Shown here one piece after another: positions 25,666 to 34,512 of a stretch of 64,000 nt of DNA. The stretch lies in assembly GCA_033855775.1 (NCBI GenBank), contig JAWVFT010000119.1:1-64000 (forward strand). Reading direction: 5' to 3'. Below the pieces are notes generated by a model that was not told the DNA's origin, did no database searches, and was given only the letters and a program-made list of their open reading frames with translations. Source of the stretch: DASVTR01 sp033855775. GTDB taxonomy: Bacteria > Acidobacteriota > Blastocatellia > Pyrinomonadales > Pyrinomonadaceae. How positions within the stretch are numbered: the stretch's first letter is position 1; each line of letters starts with the position of its first letter. The position numbers were made by a program, and so were the translations under genes.

Positions 25666-26409
25666 ATGTTTCGCGCCGCGCTCAACTGGCTCAATCAAAC
25701 TTTCGGCGCTGTCGTTCACTGGCTCGAACAGTTTGTGATTAGCGTCCCGCTCTACGTCGCGGCGCCTTCGATGGTCATCATCGGGGCGCTCGATTCCTCG
25801 CTGCTCTCGCTGCCGGAAATCAACGATTATCTGGTCGTCATGCGCTGCACGAAAGACCCCGGCGCGGCGCTCTACTTTCCGCTTTTTGCGGCGGCGGGTT
25901 CGGTCATCGGCTGTCTGGTCTTGTATTCGATACTGAAGCGCGGAGGCCAGGCCGTGCTGCGCCGTCGTTTTCGCGCCGACCACATCCTGCGCGTCGAGCG
26001 GGCCTACGCGCGTTTCGGTTTTCTGGCCTTGGCCGTCCCGGCGATGCTGCCGCCGCCGATGCCTTTCAAGATTTTCGTCGCCACCGCAGGCGCTCTCGAA
26101 TACCCGCGCTGGCGCTTTATGCTGACCATCATGATTGCGCGCAGCCTGCGTTATTACATCGAAGGCGTGCTCGCGGTCTTCTACGGCGAGCAGGTCTTGA
26201 GCTTCATGAAGGAACACGGCTTCACGATTCTCGCCATCGTCATCGGCCTCTGCCTGCTCGGCCTTGCCGTCTACTTGATTTTGAATCGCCGCCGGCCGAC
26301 AGTTGAACTCGCCGCGGAGATTCCGCAGGACATCGAAGCCGAAGCCAGCGAGCGAGCGATGACTGACGGACGCGACGCTGTTGCCGCTTCCGAATCCAAT
26401 GGGCCTTGA
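25666..26409 (+). CDS. VTT/DedA-superfamily membrane protein
   Basis: 247 aa with several hydrophobic helices and the VTT (SNARE-associated) pattern: an early acidic re-entrant stretch GALDSSLLSLPEINDYLVV, then the Pro-rich PAMLPPPMPFKIFVATAGAL typical of the family core. DedA proteins move or scramble lipids, including undecaprenyl phosphate, or support membrane potential; the specific role here is unknown. The C-terminal 40 residues are acidic and soluble. Its start directly follows repeat element F and lacks a ribosome site. A paralogue follows 50 bp downstream. Confidence 0.85.
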   Translation: MFRAALNWLNQTFGAVVHWLEQFVISVPLYVAAPSMVIIGALDSSLLSLPEINDYLVVMRCTKDPGAALYFPLFAAAGSVIGCLVLYSILKRGGQAVLRRRFRADHILRVERAYARFGFLALAVPAMLPPPMPFKIFVATAGALEYPRWRFMLTIMIARSLRYYIEGVLAVFYGEQVLSFMKEHGFTILAIVIGLCLLGLAVYLILNRRRPTVELAAEIPQDIEAEASERAMTDGRDAVAASESNGP

Positions 26410-26459
26410 GTTGAAGCAGTAGCGGAGTTGATGCGCTTGAGGAAAGGATTAAATTTATC

Positions 26460-27152
26460 TTGCTGTGGCTCTCGTCTCACTTGATTGATTTGGCGGGCGA
26501 GCATGCGAGTGTCGCCAAATATAAGCATCCCGGTTTTTTCCGGCGGCTGGTGAACGGGCTGATTGCGTTCGGCCCGCTAGGGCTGTTCGGGCTGGCGTTT
26601 CTAGACTCGGCACTGCTGCCGCTGCCTTTAGGGCCGGACGCGGCGATGATGTTGTTGACGGCAAAGCGACCGGAGTGGATGCTCGTCTACGCGCTGGCCG
26701 GCACAATCGGTTCGGTCGCCGGATGCCTCTTGCTCTACTTCATCTCGCGGCGCGCGGGCGGTCGCGCCCTCAAGCGTTTCTCGCCCGCCAGACAAGAGCG
26801 CGTGAAAGGATTGCTCGACCGCTATGACGTGCTGGCTCTGTTCGTCGCTTCCATCCTGCCGCCGCCGTTTCCCTTCAAGGTGTTCATCATTTCGTCGGGC
26901 GTCTTTCGTTTAAGCGTGCTGCGATTCGCGCTCGGCGTAGGCGTGGGCCGCGCCGCGCGCTTCCTGCTCGAAGGCGCGCTCGTCAAGCATTACGGCGGGC
27001 AGATACAGGAACTCATCACGCGCTACTTTCAACGCATCGGGCTGGTCGGCATCGGCCTTGTCGCGGTCGTCGCGGTCATCTTCATCGCGCGCGCTTTCTG
27101 GCGACGACGGCGGCGGAAGACGACGGGCGAGGCTGCCGAGTCTAACGGTTAG
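26460..27152 (+). CDS. VTT/DedA-superfamily membrane protein, second paralogue
   Basis: 230 aa from a TTG start at 26460 with GAGGAAAGGA upstream. It has the same architecture as its neighbour: LAFLDSALLPLPLGPDAAMMLL early and ASILPPPFPFKVFIISSGVF in the core, then a C-terminal helix and a very basic tail (RRRRRKTTGE). The shared LPPPxPFKxF motif shows that the two are duplicates that diverged. The stop overlaps by a few bases the end of the convergent exonuclease gene. They may form a functional pair in lipid-carrier recycling, next to an isoprenoid/envelope cluster. Confidence 0.85.
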   Translation: MLWLSSHLIDLAGEHASVAKYKHPGFFRRLVNGLIAFGPLGLFGLAFLDSALLPLPLGPDAAMMLLTAKRPEWMLVYALAGTIGSVAGCLLLYFISRRAGGRALKRFSPARQERVKGLLDRYDVLALFVASILPPPFPFKVFIISSGVFRLSVLRFALGVGVGRAARFLLEGALVKHYGGQIQELITRYFQRIGLVGIGLVAVVAVIFIARAFWRRRRRKTTGEAAESNG

Positions 27153-27979
27153 CAGGGTTCCGTGGCCGCAAGGAATTGAAAGAGACGCGCGCCCGCAACG
27201 TCGCGCACATTATGTTGGTCGAGGCGCGAGAGGATGCGTATGAATATTTCGGCGGTCGCCAGCGCGTCGTCCGGCGCGCGGTGGCGATTGATGATGGGAA
27301 TCATGAAATGCTCGGCGATGGTGTGCAGGCGATAATTCTCAAGGCCGGGAAAGATGCGGCGCGAGAGCTTGACGGTGCAGAGGTTCGAGTTAATCATCCG
27401 GCGACCGGGAAAGACGCGCCTGATTTCGTGATTCAAAAAGCGCACGTCAAACTGCGCGTTGTGGGCCACCAGCACGGCGTCGTCCGCGAAGTCGAGCCAG
27501 TCGCCAATCACGTCCGCGAAGCGCGGCGCTGCTTTGACCATCTGGTTAGTGATGCCGGTCAGTTGCATGATGAAGGGCGGAATGGGAGTTTCAGGATTGA
27601 CCAGCGTTTGAAACTCGGCGACGATACGCCCACGGCTGACGCGGTAGGCTCCAATCTCCGTGATGCGGCAGGGCGGGGTTTTGGCTCCGGTCGTTTCCAG
27701 ATCAACGACGACGAAATCCGATTCATGAAGGGCGCGCGATTCCATGTCTTCGCAGTTGAGTTCGATGATGGAATCTTCGCCGAAGCGCAAGCGCTGGTCG
27801 TCTCTAATCAGGTCCGACACCAGCAGCGTCGCCAACTCCGCTTCGAGGTCCGGCATCTTGAGCACGATGTCCGCGATGTCTGCGGCGGGCGCGCGGCCAC
27901 CACAGACGCGCAACAAGTCTATCGCCTCCTGCACCAACGGCGAATCGGAAACAAGATTGCGCGGCAGCATCATCATCAT
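27149..27979 (-). CDS. DnaQ-like DEDDh 3'-5' exonuclease
   Basis: 276 aa. The exonuclease domain, residues about 95-270, shows Exo I DLETTGAKTPPCRITEIGAY, Exo II LVAHNAQFDVRFLNHE and Exo III HRAPDDALATAE, the DEDDh set of DNA polymerase III epsilon-like nucleases. The first 90 residues form a small helical region (QEAIDLLRVCGGRAPAADIADIVLKMP) that may be a winged helix. It could be the proofreading subunit or an independent exonuclease related to ExoX/RNase T. The exact start within the run of ATGs at 27968-27979 is uncertain. Confidence 0.88.
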   Translation of the reverse strand: MMMMLPRNLVSDSPLVQEAIDLLRVCGGRAPAADIADIVLKMPDLEAELATLLVSDLIRDDQRLRFGEDSIIELNCEDMESRALHESDFVVVDLETTGAKTPPCRITEIGAYRVSRGRIVAEFQTLVNPETPIPPFIMQLTGITNQMVKAAPRFADVIGDWLDFADDAVLVAHNAQFDVRFLNHEIRRVFPGRRMINSNLCTVKLSRRIFPGLENYRLHTIAEHFMIPIINRHRAPDDALATAEIFIRILSRLDQHNVRDVAGARLFQFLAATEPC

Positions 27980-28032
27980 CGCCGCATTGTAGCGCTAGAG
28001 CCGGACGGAATAAAGTGGAAGGAGCAGACCTT

Positions 28033-28623
28033 TTGCAAGCCGACGAAGTTATCGAGAGATTCAAACGCACGGGAGCCTTGCTCGACGGCCATTTCATTTT
28101 ATCGAGCGGCCTGCACAGTTCAGCCTACTTGCAGTGCGCGCTTGTGCTGCAACATCCGGCGGAGGCCGAAGCGTTTGGCCGCGCGCTGGCCGCGCGTTAC
28201 AAGGAAGCGCAGGTTGAGACAATCGCCGCGCCTGCCATCGGCGGACTCGTCATCGGTTACGAAGTGGCGCGCTCGCTCGGCGCAAGATTCATCTGGACGG
28301 AGCGCGACGGCTCTGGACGGATGACGCTGCGACGCGGCTTCACCTTGCGCCCCGGCGAGAGCGTCCTCGTCGTCGAAGACGTGATAACCACCGGCGGCTC
28401 GACACGCGAAACCATAGAGGTCATCGAGAGCGCGAGAGCGCGCGTCGTCGGCGCCGCCTCAATCATTGACCGCTCGGCGGGCCGCGCCGATGTCGGCGTC
28501 GAACGCAGCGCGCTCGCCACCCTTGACGTTCCCGCGCTCGCCCCCGAAGCCTGCCCCGCCTGCGCCCGCGGCGAACAGGCCATCAAGCCGGGGAGCAGAA
28601 AAGCAGTGATGAGTGACAAGTGA
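28033..28623 (+). CDS. pyrE: Orotate phosphoribosyltransferase
   Basis: 196 aa. It joins orotate and PRPP to form OMP in pyrimidine synthesis. I chose TTG at 28033 because AAGGAG sits 9 bp upstream (28019-28024); an in-frame GTG at 28015 would place that ribosome site inside the gene. The PRPP motif VLVVEDVITTGGST is at about 112-125 and the substrate part FILSSGLHSSAYLQ is near the N-terminus. Its last four residues (MSDK-stop) come from GTGACAA-type units of element G. Confidence 0.93.
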   Translation: MQADEVIERFKRTGALLDGHFILSSGLHSSAYLQCALVLQHPAEAEAFGRALAARYKEAQVETIAAPAIGGLVIGYEVARSLGARFIWTERDGSGRMTLRRGFTLRPGESVLVVEDVITTGGSTRETIEVIESARARVVGAASIIDRSAGRADVGVERSALATLDVPALAPEACPACARGEQAIKPGSRKAVMSDK

Positions 28624-28874
28624 CGAGTGACGAGCAGGAATAAAAGGCAAGCTATCAGCGACGAGTGATGAGTAATCGTCTTTGACTCGGCCTTCATTGC
28701 TCGCCGCTCATTGCTTATCACTCGTCGCTTATCATTCGTCGCTTATCATTCGTCGCTTGTTACTTGTTGCTTATCGCTCGTCACTTGTCGCTCGTTACTT
28801 GTCGTTCATCGCTCATCGCTTGTTACTCGTTTCTTGTTCTTGCTCGTCAATTGTCACTCGTCACTTGTCACTGC
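28606..28874. repeat. Heptanucleotide inverted-array element G, unit GTGACRA (longest copy)
   Basis: The left arm from 28606 reads GTGATGA, GTGACAA, GTGACGA twice, GCAGGAA, then after a gap GCGACGA, GTGATGA, GTAATCG to about 28680. The right arm, 28697-28874, is about 178 bp of complementary heptads (GCTTATC, ATTCGTC, GCTCGTC, ACTTGTC and variants), roughly 25 units. The pyrE stop lies inside the left arm. The truA ATG at 28879 follows the right arm by 4 bp. Same unit family as element F. Confidence 0.92.
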
Positions 28875-28878
28875 TCTT

Positions 28879-29631
28879 ATGAACTACCGCTTGACGCTTC
28901 AGTATGACGGGACGGATTTTCACGGCTGGCAGCGGCAGGACGGGCAGCGCACGGTGCAGGGCGAGTTGGCGCGAGCGCTGTCGCTGCTGGAGGGGCGCGA
29001 GGTGGTCGTGCATGGCTCAGGCCGGACGGATGCGGGCGTGCATGCCGAAGGGCAGGTGGCGAGCGCGCAATTGCGGCGCGAGATGCCGCCGTGGAAACTG
29101 CTCGCGGCCCTCAACGGCAATCTGGCGAGCGACCTGCGCGTCATCAAAGCGGAAGTCGCGGCGGACGATTTTCACGCCCGCTTTTCGGCGCGCGGCAAGA
29201 CCTACCTTTATCGAATCATCAACGCGCCCGTCGCCTCGCCGTTCTGGTCGCGCTACGCTTATCAGGACGCGCGGCGCCTCGATGTTGAACGAATGAGCGA
29301 GGCCGCGCGGTTGTTCCTTGGCGAACACGATTGGACGGCCTTCTCCGCCGCGCAAACTGATGCGGAGTCGCGCGTCCGCACAGTGACCGAAATGTGCGTC
29401 GCCGAACGCTACGACGAGCGCGCGGCGGCGCGGCTCATTGAAATCAAAGCGAGCGCAGGCGGCTTCCTGCGTTACATGGTGCGGAGCATCGCGGGCGCGC
29501 TCCTTGCCGCCGGGCGCGGGCAACTCGACCTGCCGGATGTCGCGCGGGCTATCGAGAGCGGGACGCGCCCGCTCGCCATTGTGACCGCCCCGGCGCATGG
29601 CCTGACGCTGCTCAGCGTGCACTATGATTGA
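28879..29631 (+). CDS. truA: tRNA pseudouridine38-40 synthase
   Basis: 250 aa. It isomerises U38-U40 in the anticodon stem of many tRNAs. The start at 28879 gives the family N-terminus MNYRLTLQYDGTDFHGWQRQ; the frame is open further back only through repeat DNA. The catalytic Asp is in GSGRTDAGVHAEGQ (about residues 47-60), and FLRYMVRSIAGAL marks the C-terminal domain. No Shine-Dalgarno is present: the sequence before the ATG is the pyrimidine-rich arm of repeat element G. Confidence 0.95.
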   Translation: MNYRLTLQYDGTDFHGWQRQDGQRTVQGELARALSLLEGREVVVHGSGRTDAGVHAEGQVASAQLRREMPPWKLLAALNGNLASDLRVIKAEVAADDFHARFSARGKTYLYRIINAPVASPFWSRYAYQDARRLDVERMSEAARLFLGEHDWTAFSAAQTDAESRVRTVTEMCVAERYDERAAARLIEIKASAGGFLRYMVRSIAGALLAAGRGQLDLPDVARAIESGTRPLAIVTAPAHGLTLLSVHYD

Positions 29632-29681
29632 CATGCGCGTCGTTAAATGAAAGGATGAGCGACGGCGCGCGGCAGCGATGA

Positions 29682-30539
29682 ATGAAAGCCTTGCTCTCAT
29701 CATTTCAGCGTCCGCTGCGCCGTCGGCGTGGCATCGTTTCTAAACCAATGCTTTCAGACTTTGTTGAGATAGTGCAGAAGGGCACGCGCGATGAGATGCT
29801 GCTGTCGGGCATCGCTTGGAATCGTCTGCCGCGACACGTGGCGATTATCATGGACGGCAACGGTCGTTGGGCGGCGCAACGCAGCCAGCCGCGCATCGCG
29901 GGGCATCGCGCCGGAGTCGAAGCCGTCCGCGCGGCGGTTGACACGGGCGCGCGGCTCGGCCTCAAGGCTCTAACGCTCTATGCCTTCTCGACCGAAAATT
30001 GGAAGCGCCCGCGTTTTGAAGTTGACGCATTGATGCGCATGCTGCGTCGTTACCTGCGGCTCGAACTGGAAGAGATTCACCGGCAGAACATACGCTTTCA
30101 AGCCATCGGTCGCACGGACGCTCTGGCTCCGAACGTGCAGCGCGAGATTACGCGCGCCGCCGAGCGCACGGCCTCGAACACGGGCATGGTCTTGAGCATC
30201 GCTTTGAACTACGGCGGGCGCGCGGAGATTGTTGACGCCGCCCGCGCGGCCTTCGAGCGACTGCAAAGAGAAGGGAAAGCGCCAGCCGACTTGACGGAAG
30301 AGCGGCTCGAACAAGAGCTTTACACGAGCGGCCTGCCGGAGCTTGATTTGCTCGTGCGAACCAGCGGCGAGATGCGTCTCTCAAACTTCCTGCTCTGGCA
30401 AACTGCCTACAGCGAGATTTACGTGACCGGCACGCTCTGGCCCGACTTTCGCCGCGCGCACCTGCTCGAAGCCATCGTCGATTTTCAACGCCGCGACCGT
30501 CGCTTCGGCGGACTCGAACTTGTCGCCAAGGCGAAGTAG
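29682..30539 (+). CDS. uppS: Undecaprenyl diphosphate synthase (cis-prenyltransferase)
   Basis: 285 aa, or 263 aa if started at ATG 29748; neither has a good ribosome site. It condenses IPP with FPP to make the C55 lipid carrier. Motifs: HVAIIMDGNGRWAAQR with the catalytic Asp, GHRAGVEAVR, LYAFSTENWKRP, and the C-terminal LLVRTSGEMRLSNFLLWQTAYSEIYV, where one residue differs from the usual RTSGExRxSNF spacing only conservatively. It precedes cdsA, dxr, rseP and ispG, the typical envelope/isoprenoid neighbourhood. Confidence 0.95.
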   Translation: MKALLSSFQRPLRRRRGIVSKPMLSDFVEIVQKGTRDEMLLSGIAWNRLPRHVAIIMDGNGRWAAQRSQPRIAGHRAGVEAVRAAVDTGARLGLKALTLYAFSTENWKRPRFEVDALMRMLRRYLRLELEEIHRQNIRFQAIGRTDALAPNVQREITRAAERTASNTGMVLSIALNYGGRAEIVDAARAAFERLQREGKAPADLTEERLEQELYTSGLPELDLLVRTSGEMRLSNFLLWQTAYSEIYVTGTLWPDFRRAHLLEAIVDFQRRDRRFGGLELVAKAK

Positions 30540-30548
30540 CCTGAAAGC

Positions 30549-30650
30549 AGTGAACAGTGATAGGTAATAGGTGATAAGAGAAAGCAGGCGGTCGCTATTC
30601 CAGGTATCGCTTGATTTTTCCTATCACCTATCACTTATCACCTATCACCC
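30549..30650. repeat. Heptanucleotide inverted-array element H, unit GGTGATA
   Basis: The left arm, 30549-30576, reads AGTGAAC, AGTGATA, GGTAATA, GGTGATA. After a centre of about 44 bp, the right arm at 30621-30648 reads CTATCAC twice, TTATCAC, CTATCAC. It fills the uppS-cdsA gap, ending about 9 bp before the cdsA ATG. Confidence 0.92.
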
Positions 30651-30658
30651 ATTTTATA

Positions 30659-31468
30659 ATGTCACGCATCATCACCGCCGTCATCTTTCTTCCCATTCTG
30701 ATAGCGTCAATTCTGGTTTCATGGCTCGCGCCGTTGTTCGTCGCGCTGGCGGTGGCGGCGATGGTCTTTGGCCTTTACGAGTTCTGGTTGCTGGCGCGGC
30801 GGCGCGAGATGAAGCCGGATGTGGTCACGGGCTTTGTGGCGGCGGCGGGCATCCTGACAGCGTTTTATTTTAACGAGCCGCCGCTCCTGTTATGGATACT
30901 GCCCGCGTTCACGATTGTCGCTCTGGCGGCGGAGATGCTGCGAGGAGCGCCGTTTGAAAGGATGACGGCATCGGTGGGAGCGACCGTGCTCGGCGTGATG
31001 TATGTCGCGTTGTTGGGCGGCCACCTCGTCGCTGTGCGGACGGGCTTCACGCAAGGTTTGTCAGCAGACTTGCTGGCCTTCTTCTTCCTCGTCATCATGG
31101 GTTCCGACACGGGCGCGTACTACACAGGACGCACGTTTGGACGGCGCAAGCTCGCGCCGGAGATTAGTCCGGGGAAGACTTGGGAGGGAGCCTTTGGCGG
31201 GATGGCGGCGAGCCTGTTGATGGCCGTCGTCGCGCATTACTGGTTCTTCCCTGAACTGCCTTTGCAGGTCGGGCTGCCGCTGGCGGCGTTGATGAATGTG
31301 CTCGGCGTGGTCGGAGATTTGACGGAGAGCGCGCTCAAGCGCGGGGCGGGCGCGAAGGACGCGGCGCAGATTTTGCCCGGACACGGAGGGCTGCTCGACC
31401 GGCTCGATAGCTTGCTCTTCAACGCGCCGGTCATCTACTATTTCGGGCGGCTCTACTTTCAGCAGTAA
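30659..31468 (+). CDS. cdsA: Phosphatidate cytidylyltransferase
   Basis: 269 aa from ATG 30659; the frame runs back into repeat element H but MSRIITAVIFLPILIASIL is the natural membrane-protein start. It makes CDP-diacylglycerol from phosphatidate and CTP. About eight hydrophobic helices are present. The cytidylyltransferase signature is at the C-terminus (VVGDLTESALKRGAGAKDAAQILPGHGGLLDRLDSLL), with SPGKTWEGAFGG upstream. No Shine-Dalgarno is seen. The product feeds phospholipid synthesis, including the Pcs-like enzyme at 933-1703. Confidence 0.95.
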   Translation: MSRIITAVIFLPILIASILVSWLAPLFVALAVAAMVFGLYEFWLLARRREMKPDVVTGFVAAAGILTAFYFNEPPLLLWILPAFTIVALAAEMLRGAPFERMTASVGATVLGVMYVALLGGHLVAVRTGFTQGLSADLLAFFFLVIMGSDTGAYYTGRTFGRRKLAPEISPGKTWEGAFGGMAASLLMAVVAHYWFFPELPLQVGLPLAALMNVLGVVGDLTESALKRGAGAKDAAQILPGHGGLLDRLDSLLFNAPVIYYFGRLYFQQ

Positions 31469-31540
31469 TCAGCCATGAGGTTTCAGCAGCAGTAGTCAGT
31501 GAGCAAGTTGTCGGTTGTTACTGCGGACTGATTGCCGCTG
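31461..31540. repeat. Degenerate heptanucleotide element N, AATCAGT/CAGTAAT-like
   Basis: CAG recurs at 7-bp spacing (CAGTAAT, CAGCCAT, GAGGTTT, CAGCAGC). A partly complementary right part (TGTTACTGCGGACTGATTGCCGCTGCG) follows. It covers the cdsA stop and ends just before the T-run and dxr ATG at 31552. Decayed compared with the other copies. Confidence 0.5.
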
Positions 31541-31551
31541 CGCTTTTTTTT

Positions 31552-32751
31552 ATGAACGTTAAAGGCATCGCTATCTTAGGCTCGACCGGCTCGATTGGGC
31601 GCAACACGCTGCGCGTGGTCGAGTCGTTTGGCGCGGAGCGTTTTCGTGTGGTTGCTTTGGGCGCGGGGCGCAACGCGGAGCGGCTGGCGGAGCAAGTGGC
31701 GCGGCATGGGCCGGAGCTTGTTTCGGTCGAGACGGAAGAGTGCGCCGCGGAGTTGCGCTCGCGCTTGCGCGGGCAAGAGACGCAGGAGCCGCGCATTCTG
31801 GTTGGCGAAGCGGGCCTGGTGGCGGTGGCGACGCACGCGCAAGCTGACACGGTTGTCTCTGCGACGGTCGGCGCGGTCGGCTTCGTTCCCACCTTGCGCG
31901 CCCTCGAAGCGGGCAAGCGTGTCGCGCTGGCGAACAAGGAGACGCTCGTGATGGCGGGCGAGTTGATGACGAAGGCCGCGCATGAATCGGGAGCGGAGTT
32001 GCTGCCCGTTGATTCCGAGCACAACGCGCTTCATCAATGCCTGCGCGGGGAGAATGTGAACGAGGTCAGGCGTTTGGTCTTGACGGCTTCGGGCGGCCCG
32101 TTTCGCGCGAAGACGAAAGCGGAGATGACGAAGGCGACGGTCGCGGAGGCGATGCGTCATCCGACCTGGAGCATGGGCGCGAAGATTACGATTGATTGCG
32201 CGACGCTGATGAACAAGGGTTTGGAAGTCATAGAGGCGCGCTGGCTCTTCGGCTTCGGGCCGGACGAGATAGGGATTCTGGTTCACCCTGAATCGGTCGT
32301 GCATTCGATGGTCGAGATGATAGACGGCTCAATCATCGCGCAGATGGGCGTGACCGACATGCGCCACGCGATTCAATACGCCTTGACCTACCCGGAGCGT
32401 CATGCGTGCGAACTGCCGCCGCTCGATTTGACGCAACTCTCGACGCTCCATTTTGAAGCTCCCGACACGGAGCGTTTCCCTTGCATCGCGCTCGCCTACA
32501 GAGCCTTGCGCGCGGGCGGCACGCTCCCCGCGGCCCTGAACGCGGCCAACGAGGAAGCCGTGCGCGCTTTTCTGGATGAAGAGATTGCTTTAACAGACAT
32601 CGCGCGCGTTATCGAGCGCGTGATGGACGAGCACACGACGCGCCCCGTCAGCAATCTTGAGGTCGTGCTTGAGACTGACCGCGAGGCGCGCTTGGCCGCC
32701 GCCGCCGCCATCGAGCGCATCACGCGGGAAGCGAACGTCGCCGCCGGATGA
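31552..32751 (+). CDS. dxr: 1-deoxy-D-xylulose 5-phosphate reductoisomerase
   Basis: 399 aa. It converts DXP to 2-C-methylerythritol 4-phosphate with NADPH, the second step of the MEP pathway. Motifs: GSTGSIGRNTLRVVE (NADPH loop), LANKETLVMAG, the metal site PVDSEHNALHQCL, and the later TASGGPFR and KITIDCATLMNKGLEVIEARWLF. A run of eight T's, not a ribosome site, precedes the ATG. Together with ispG at 34513 this places MEP-pathway genes around rseP. Confidence 0.97.
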   Translation: MNVKGIAILGSTGSIGRNTLRVVESFGAERFRVVALGAGRNAERLAEQVARHGPELVSVETEECAAELRSRLRGQETQEPRILVGEAGLVAVATHAQADTVVSATVGAVGFVPTLRALEAGKRVALANKETLVMAGELMTKAAHESGAELLPVDSEHNALHQCLRGENVNEVRRLVLTASGGPFRAKTKAEMTKATVAEAMRHPTWSMGAKITIDCATLMNKGLEVIEARWLFGFGPDEIGILVHPESVVHSMVEMIDGSIIAQMGVTDMRHAIQYALTYPERHACELPPLDLTQLSTLHFEAPDTERFPCIALAYRALRAGGTLPAALNAANEEAVRAFLDEEIALTDIARVIERVMDEHTTRPVSNLEVVLETDREARLAAAAAIERITREANVAAG

Positions 32752-32880
32752 AGAGTTTGACGCATCTCAAGCGCGCCGCGTAAACTAACAGACAACCGCG
32801 CCTACACATTGGCTCTCTAACTGTAGTTGAGACACGGCGGCGCGCAATTTAAGATTCAGAATTTTCAGAGGCTTTCATTT

Positions 32881-34410
32881 ATGTCCGACCAACCGACCAT
32901 CGTTAAATCCAGATTTCCAGTCTCGTTAATCTTGACCGTCATCGGCGTCCTCGTCGTGTTGGCCGTCTCATGGCAGCGCGGCTGGATAGATTTCTCGTCC
33001 GTCAAGAGTTTGTTCGCTTTCATCTTTATCCTGGGCGCGGCGGTGGTGATACACGAGTTCGGCCACTTCATCGTGGCGAAGATGTTGGGCATACGGGTTG
33101 AGACGTTCAGCGTCGGCTTCGGGCCGCGACTGTTGGGGCGCAAGTGGGGAACGACCGATTATCGTTTGTCGGCGATTCCGCTCGGCGGCTACGTCAAGCT
33201 CGGCGGCGACGAATCGAACGCCCCGATTGAGGGCGAAGGCGCGTCGGACATTCCGCCCGGAGAGCAGTTTAACTTGCGCCCGCGCTGGCAGCGTGTGCTG
33301 GTCGCGGTGGCCGGGCCGGTGATGAATATCCTGACCGCGCTGGCGATTCCCTTGATCGCGGGCCTGCTGTGGGGCGTGCCGTTAACGATTAGGTCGCCGA
33401 TTGTGAGCCGGGTTGCGCCCGACAGCGCGGCGCAGGTCGCGGGCATTCAGCCCGGCGACCGCATCGTCTCTTTCAACGGCACGGAGAATCCCGCGTTGAA
33501 CGAAATCACTGGCGACGCTTTAGTGGTTGAAGACCAACCGCAGCCGCGCTCGCTCGTCGTCGAGCGCAACGGCCAGCGGATTCCCTTGAGCATCGTGCCG
33601 AAGGCTCGCAGGGAAGGCGACGAGACAATCGGAGAGTTAGGCATCCTGCCGGATTACGGAACGGTGCCAGTCATCGCCAGTTCCGTTGTTGACGGCAAGG
33701 CCGCCGCGAAGGCAGGCGTGCAGCCGGGCGACCGGATCGTCGCCTTGAACGGCGAGCCCGTCAAGAACAGAGAGCAGGTGATGCAGTACTTAGGCGAGTA
33801 CAAGGAGAAGGAGATTCGCCTGACTGTCGAGCGGCAGGGCCAACGTGTAGACATTAACTCCGGGGTTGATTATCAGGCGAGCGCAGAGGGCAAACAGGTC
33901 GGGCGCATCGGCGTCGGCCTCAGCGAAGTCCTGCCGTACGAGAACGTCGGCTTTGCCGGAACCGTCGGTTACGCCGTGCGCTACAACTGGCAAATCCTGA
34001 AGCTGACGGGCAAGGCTCTGGGCCAGTTGTTCAAGGGGCAACGCTCTGCGCGCAACACCATCAGCGGCCCGATTGGCATCTACTCAGCCGCTTCGACCGC
34101 CGTCAACGAAGCCGGATGGAGCGGCATCTTCACGATGCTCGGATTCCTGAGCCTGAGCCTCGGCGTCTTTAACTTGCTGCCGATTCCGGTGCTCGACGGC
34201 GGGGCCATCTTCCTGTTGTTCATAGAGGCTGCGCTCAGTTGGGTCGGCATCAAGCTGTCGATGACGATGCGCGAGCGCATACAGCAGGTCGGCTTCGTGA
34301 TGCTGCTCTTGCTGATGGGCTTCGTCATCACCAACGACGTGCTCAAGAAGGCTTCCAACGCGCGCAACGCGGCGGAGGAGAAACCGGCGGCCACCGCGCC
34401 GCAGAAATAG
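32881..34410 (+). CDS. rseP: RIP metalloprotease RseP (site-2 protease)
   Basis: 509 aa from ATG 32881 (AGAGG about 12 bp upstream). Membrane-embedded zinc protease: HEFGHFIVAK gives the HExxH motif in the first core helix, and LLPIPVLDGG gives the third zinc ligand near residue 440. Two PDZ domains lie between (around IVSRVAPDSAAQVAGIQPGDRI and VDGKAAAKAGVQPGDRI). It cleaves anti-sigma factors and signal-peptide remnants within the membrane. An ECF sigma gene lies far off at 5882. The stop codon overlaps the first base of repeat element D. Confidence 0.96.
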   Translation: MSDQPTIVKSRFPVSLILTVIGVLVVLAVSWQRGWIDFSSVKSLFAFIFILGAAVVIHEFGHFIVAKMLGIRVETFSVGFGPRLLGRKWGTTDYRLSAIPLGGYVKLGGDESNAPIEGEGASDIPPGEQFNLRPRWQRVLVAVAGPVMNILTALAIPLIAGLLWGVPLTIRSPIVSRVAPDSAAQVAGIQPGDRIVSFNGTENPALNEITGDALVVEDQPQPRSLVVERNGQRIPLSIVPKARREGDETIGELGILPDYGTVPVIASSVVDGKAAAKAGVQPGDRIVALNGEPVKNREQVMQYLGEYKEKEIRLTVERQGQRVDINSGVDYQASAEGKQVGRIGVGLSEVLPYENVGFAGTVGYAVRYNWQILKLTGKALGQLFKGQRSARNTISGPIGIYSAASTAVNEAGWSGIFTMLGFLSLSLGVFNLLPIPVLDGGAIFLLFIEAALSWVGIKLSMTMRERIQQVGFVMLLLLMGFVITNDVLKKASNARNAAEEKPAATAPQK

Positions 34411-34509
34411 TCCAAGGTCGAAAGTCCAAAGTCCAAAGTCTGAAAGCCATGCTTTGACCTTGGACTTTGGACTTTAGACTTTGGACTTCGTGCTTCGGAC
34501 TTTGGACTT
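34410..34509. repeat. Heptanucleotide inverted-array element D, unit GTCCAAA
   Basis: The left arm, 34410-34444, reads GTCCAAG, GTCGAAA, GTCCAAA twice, GTCTGAA, starting on the last base of the rseP stop codon. The right arm, 34452-34509, is the complement of GTCCAAA, GTCCGAA, GCACGAA, GTCCAAA, GTCTAAA, GTCCAAA, GTCCAAG, GTCAAAG. The centre is only about 7 bp. The ispG ATG at 34513 follows within 3 bp. Same unit as B and C, about 20 kb away. Confidence 0.93.
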
Positions 34510-34512
34510 ATC

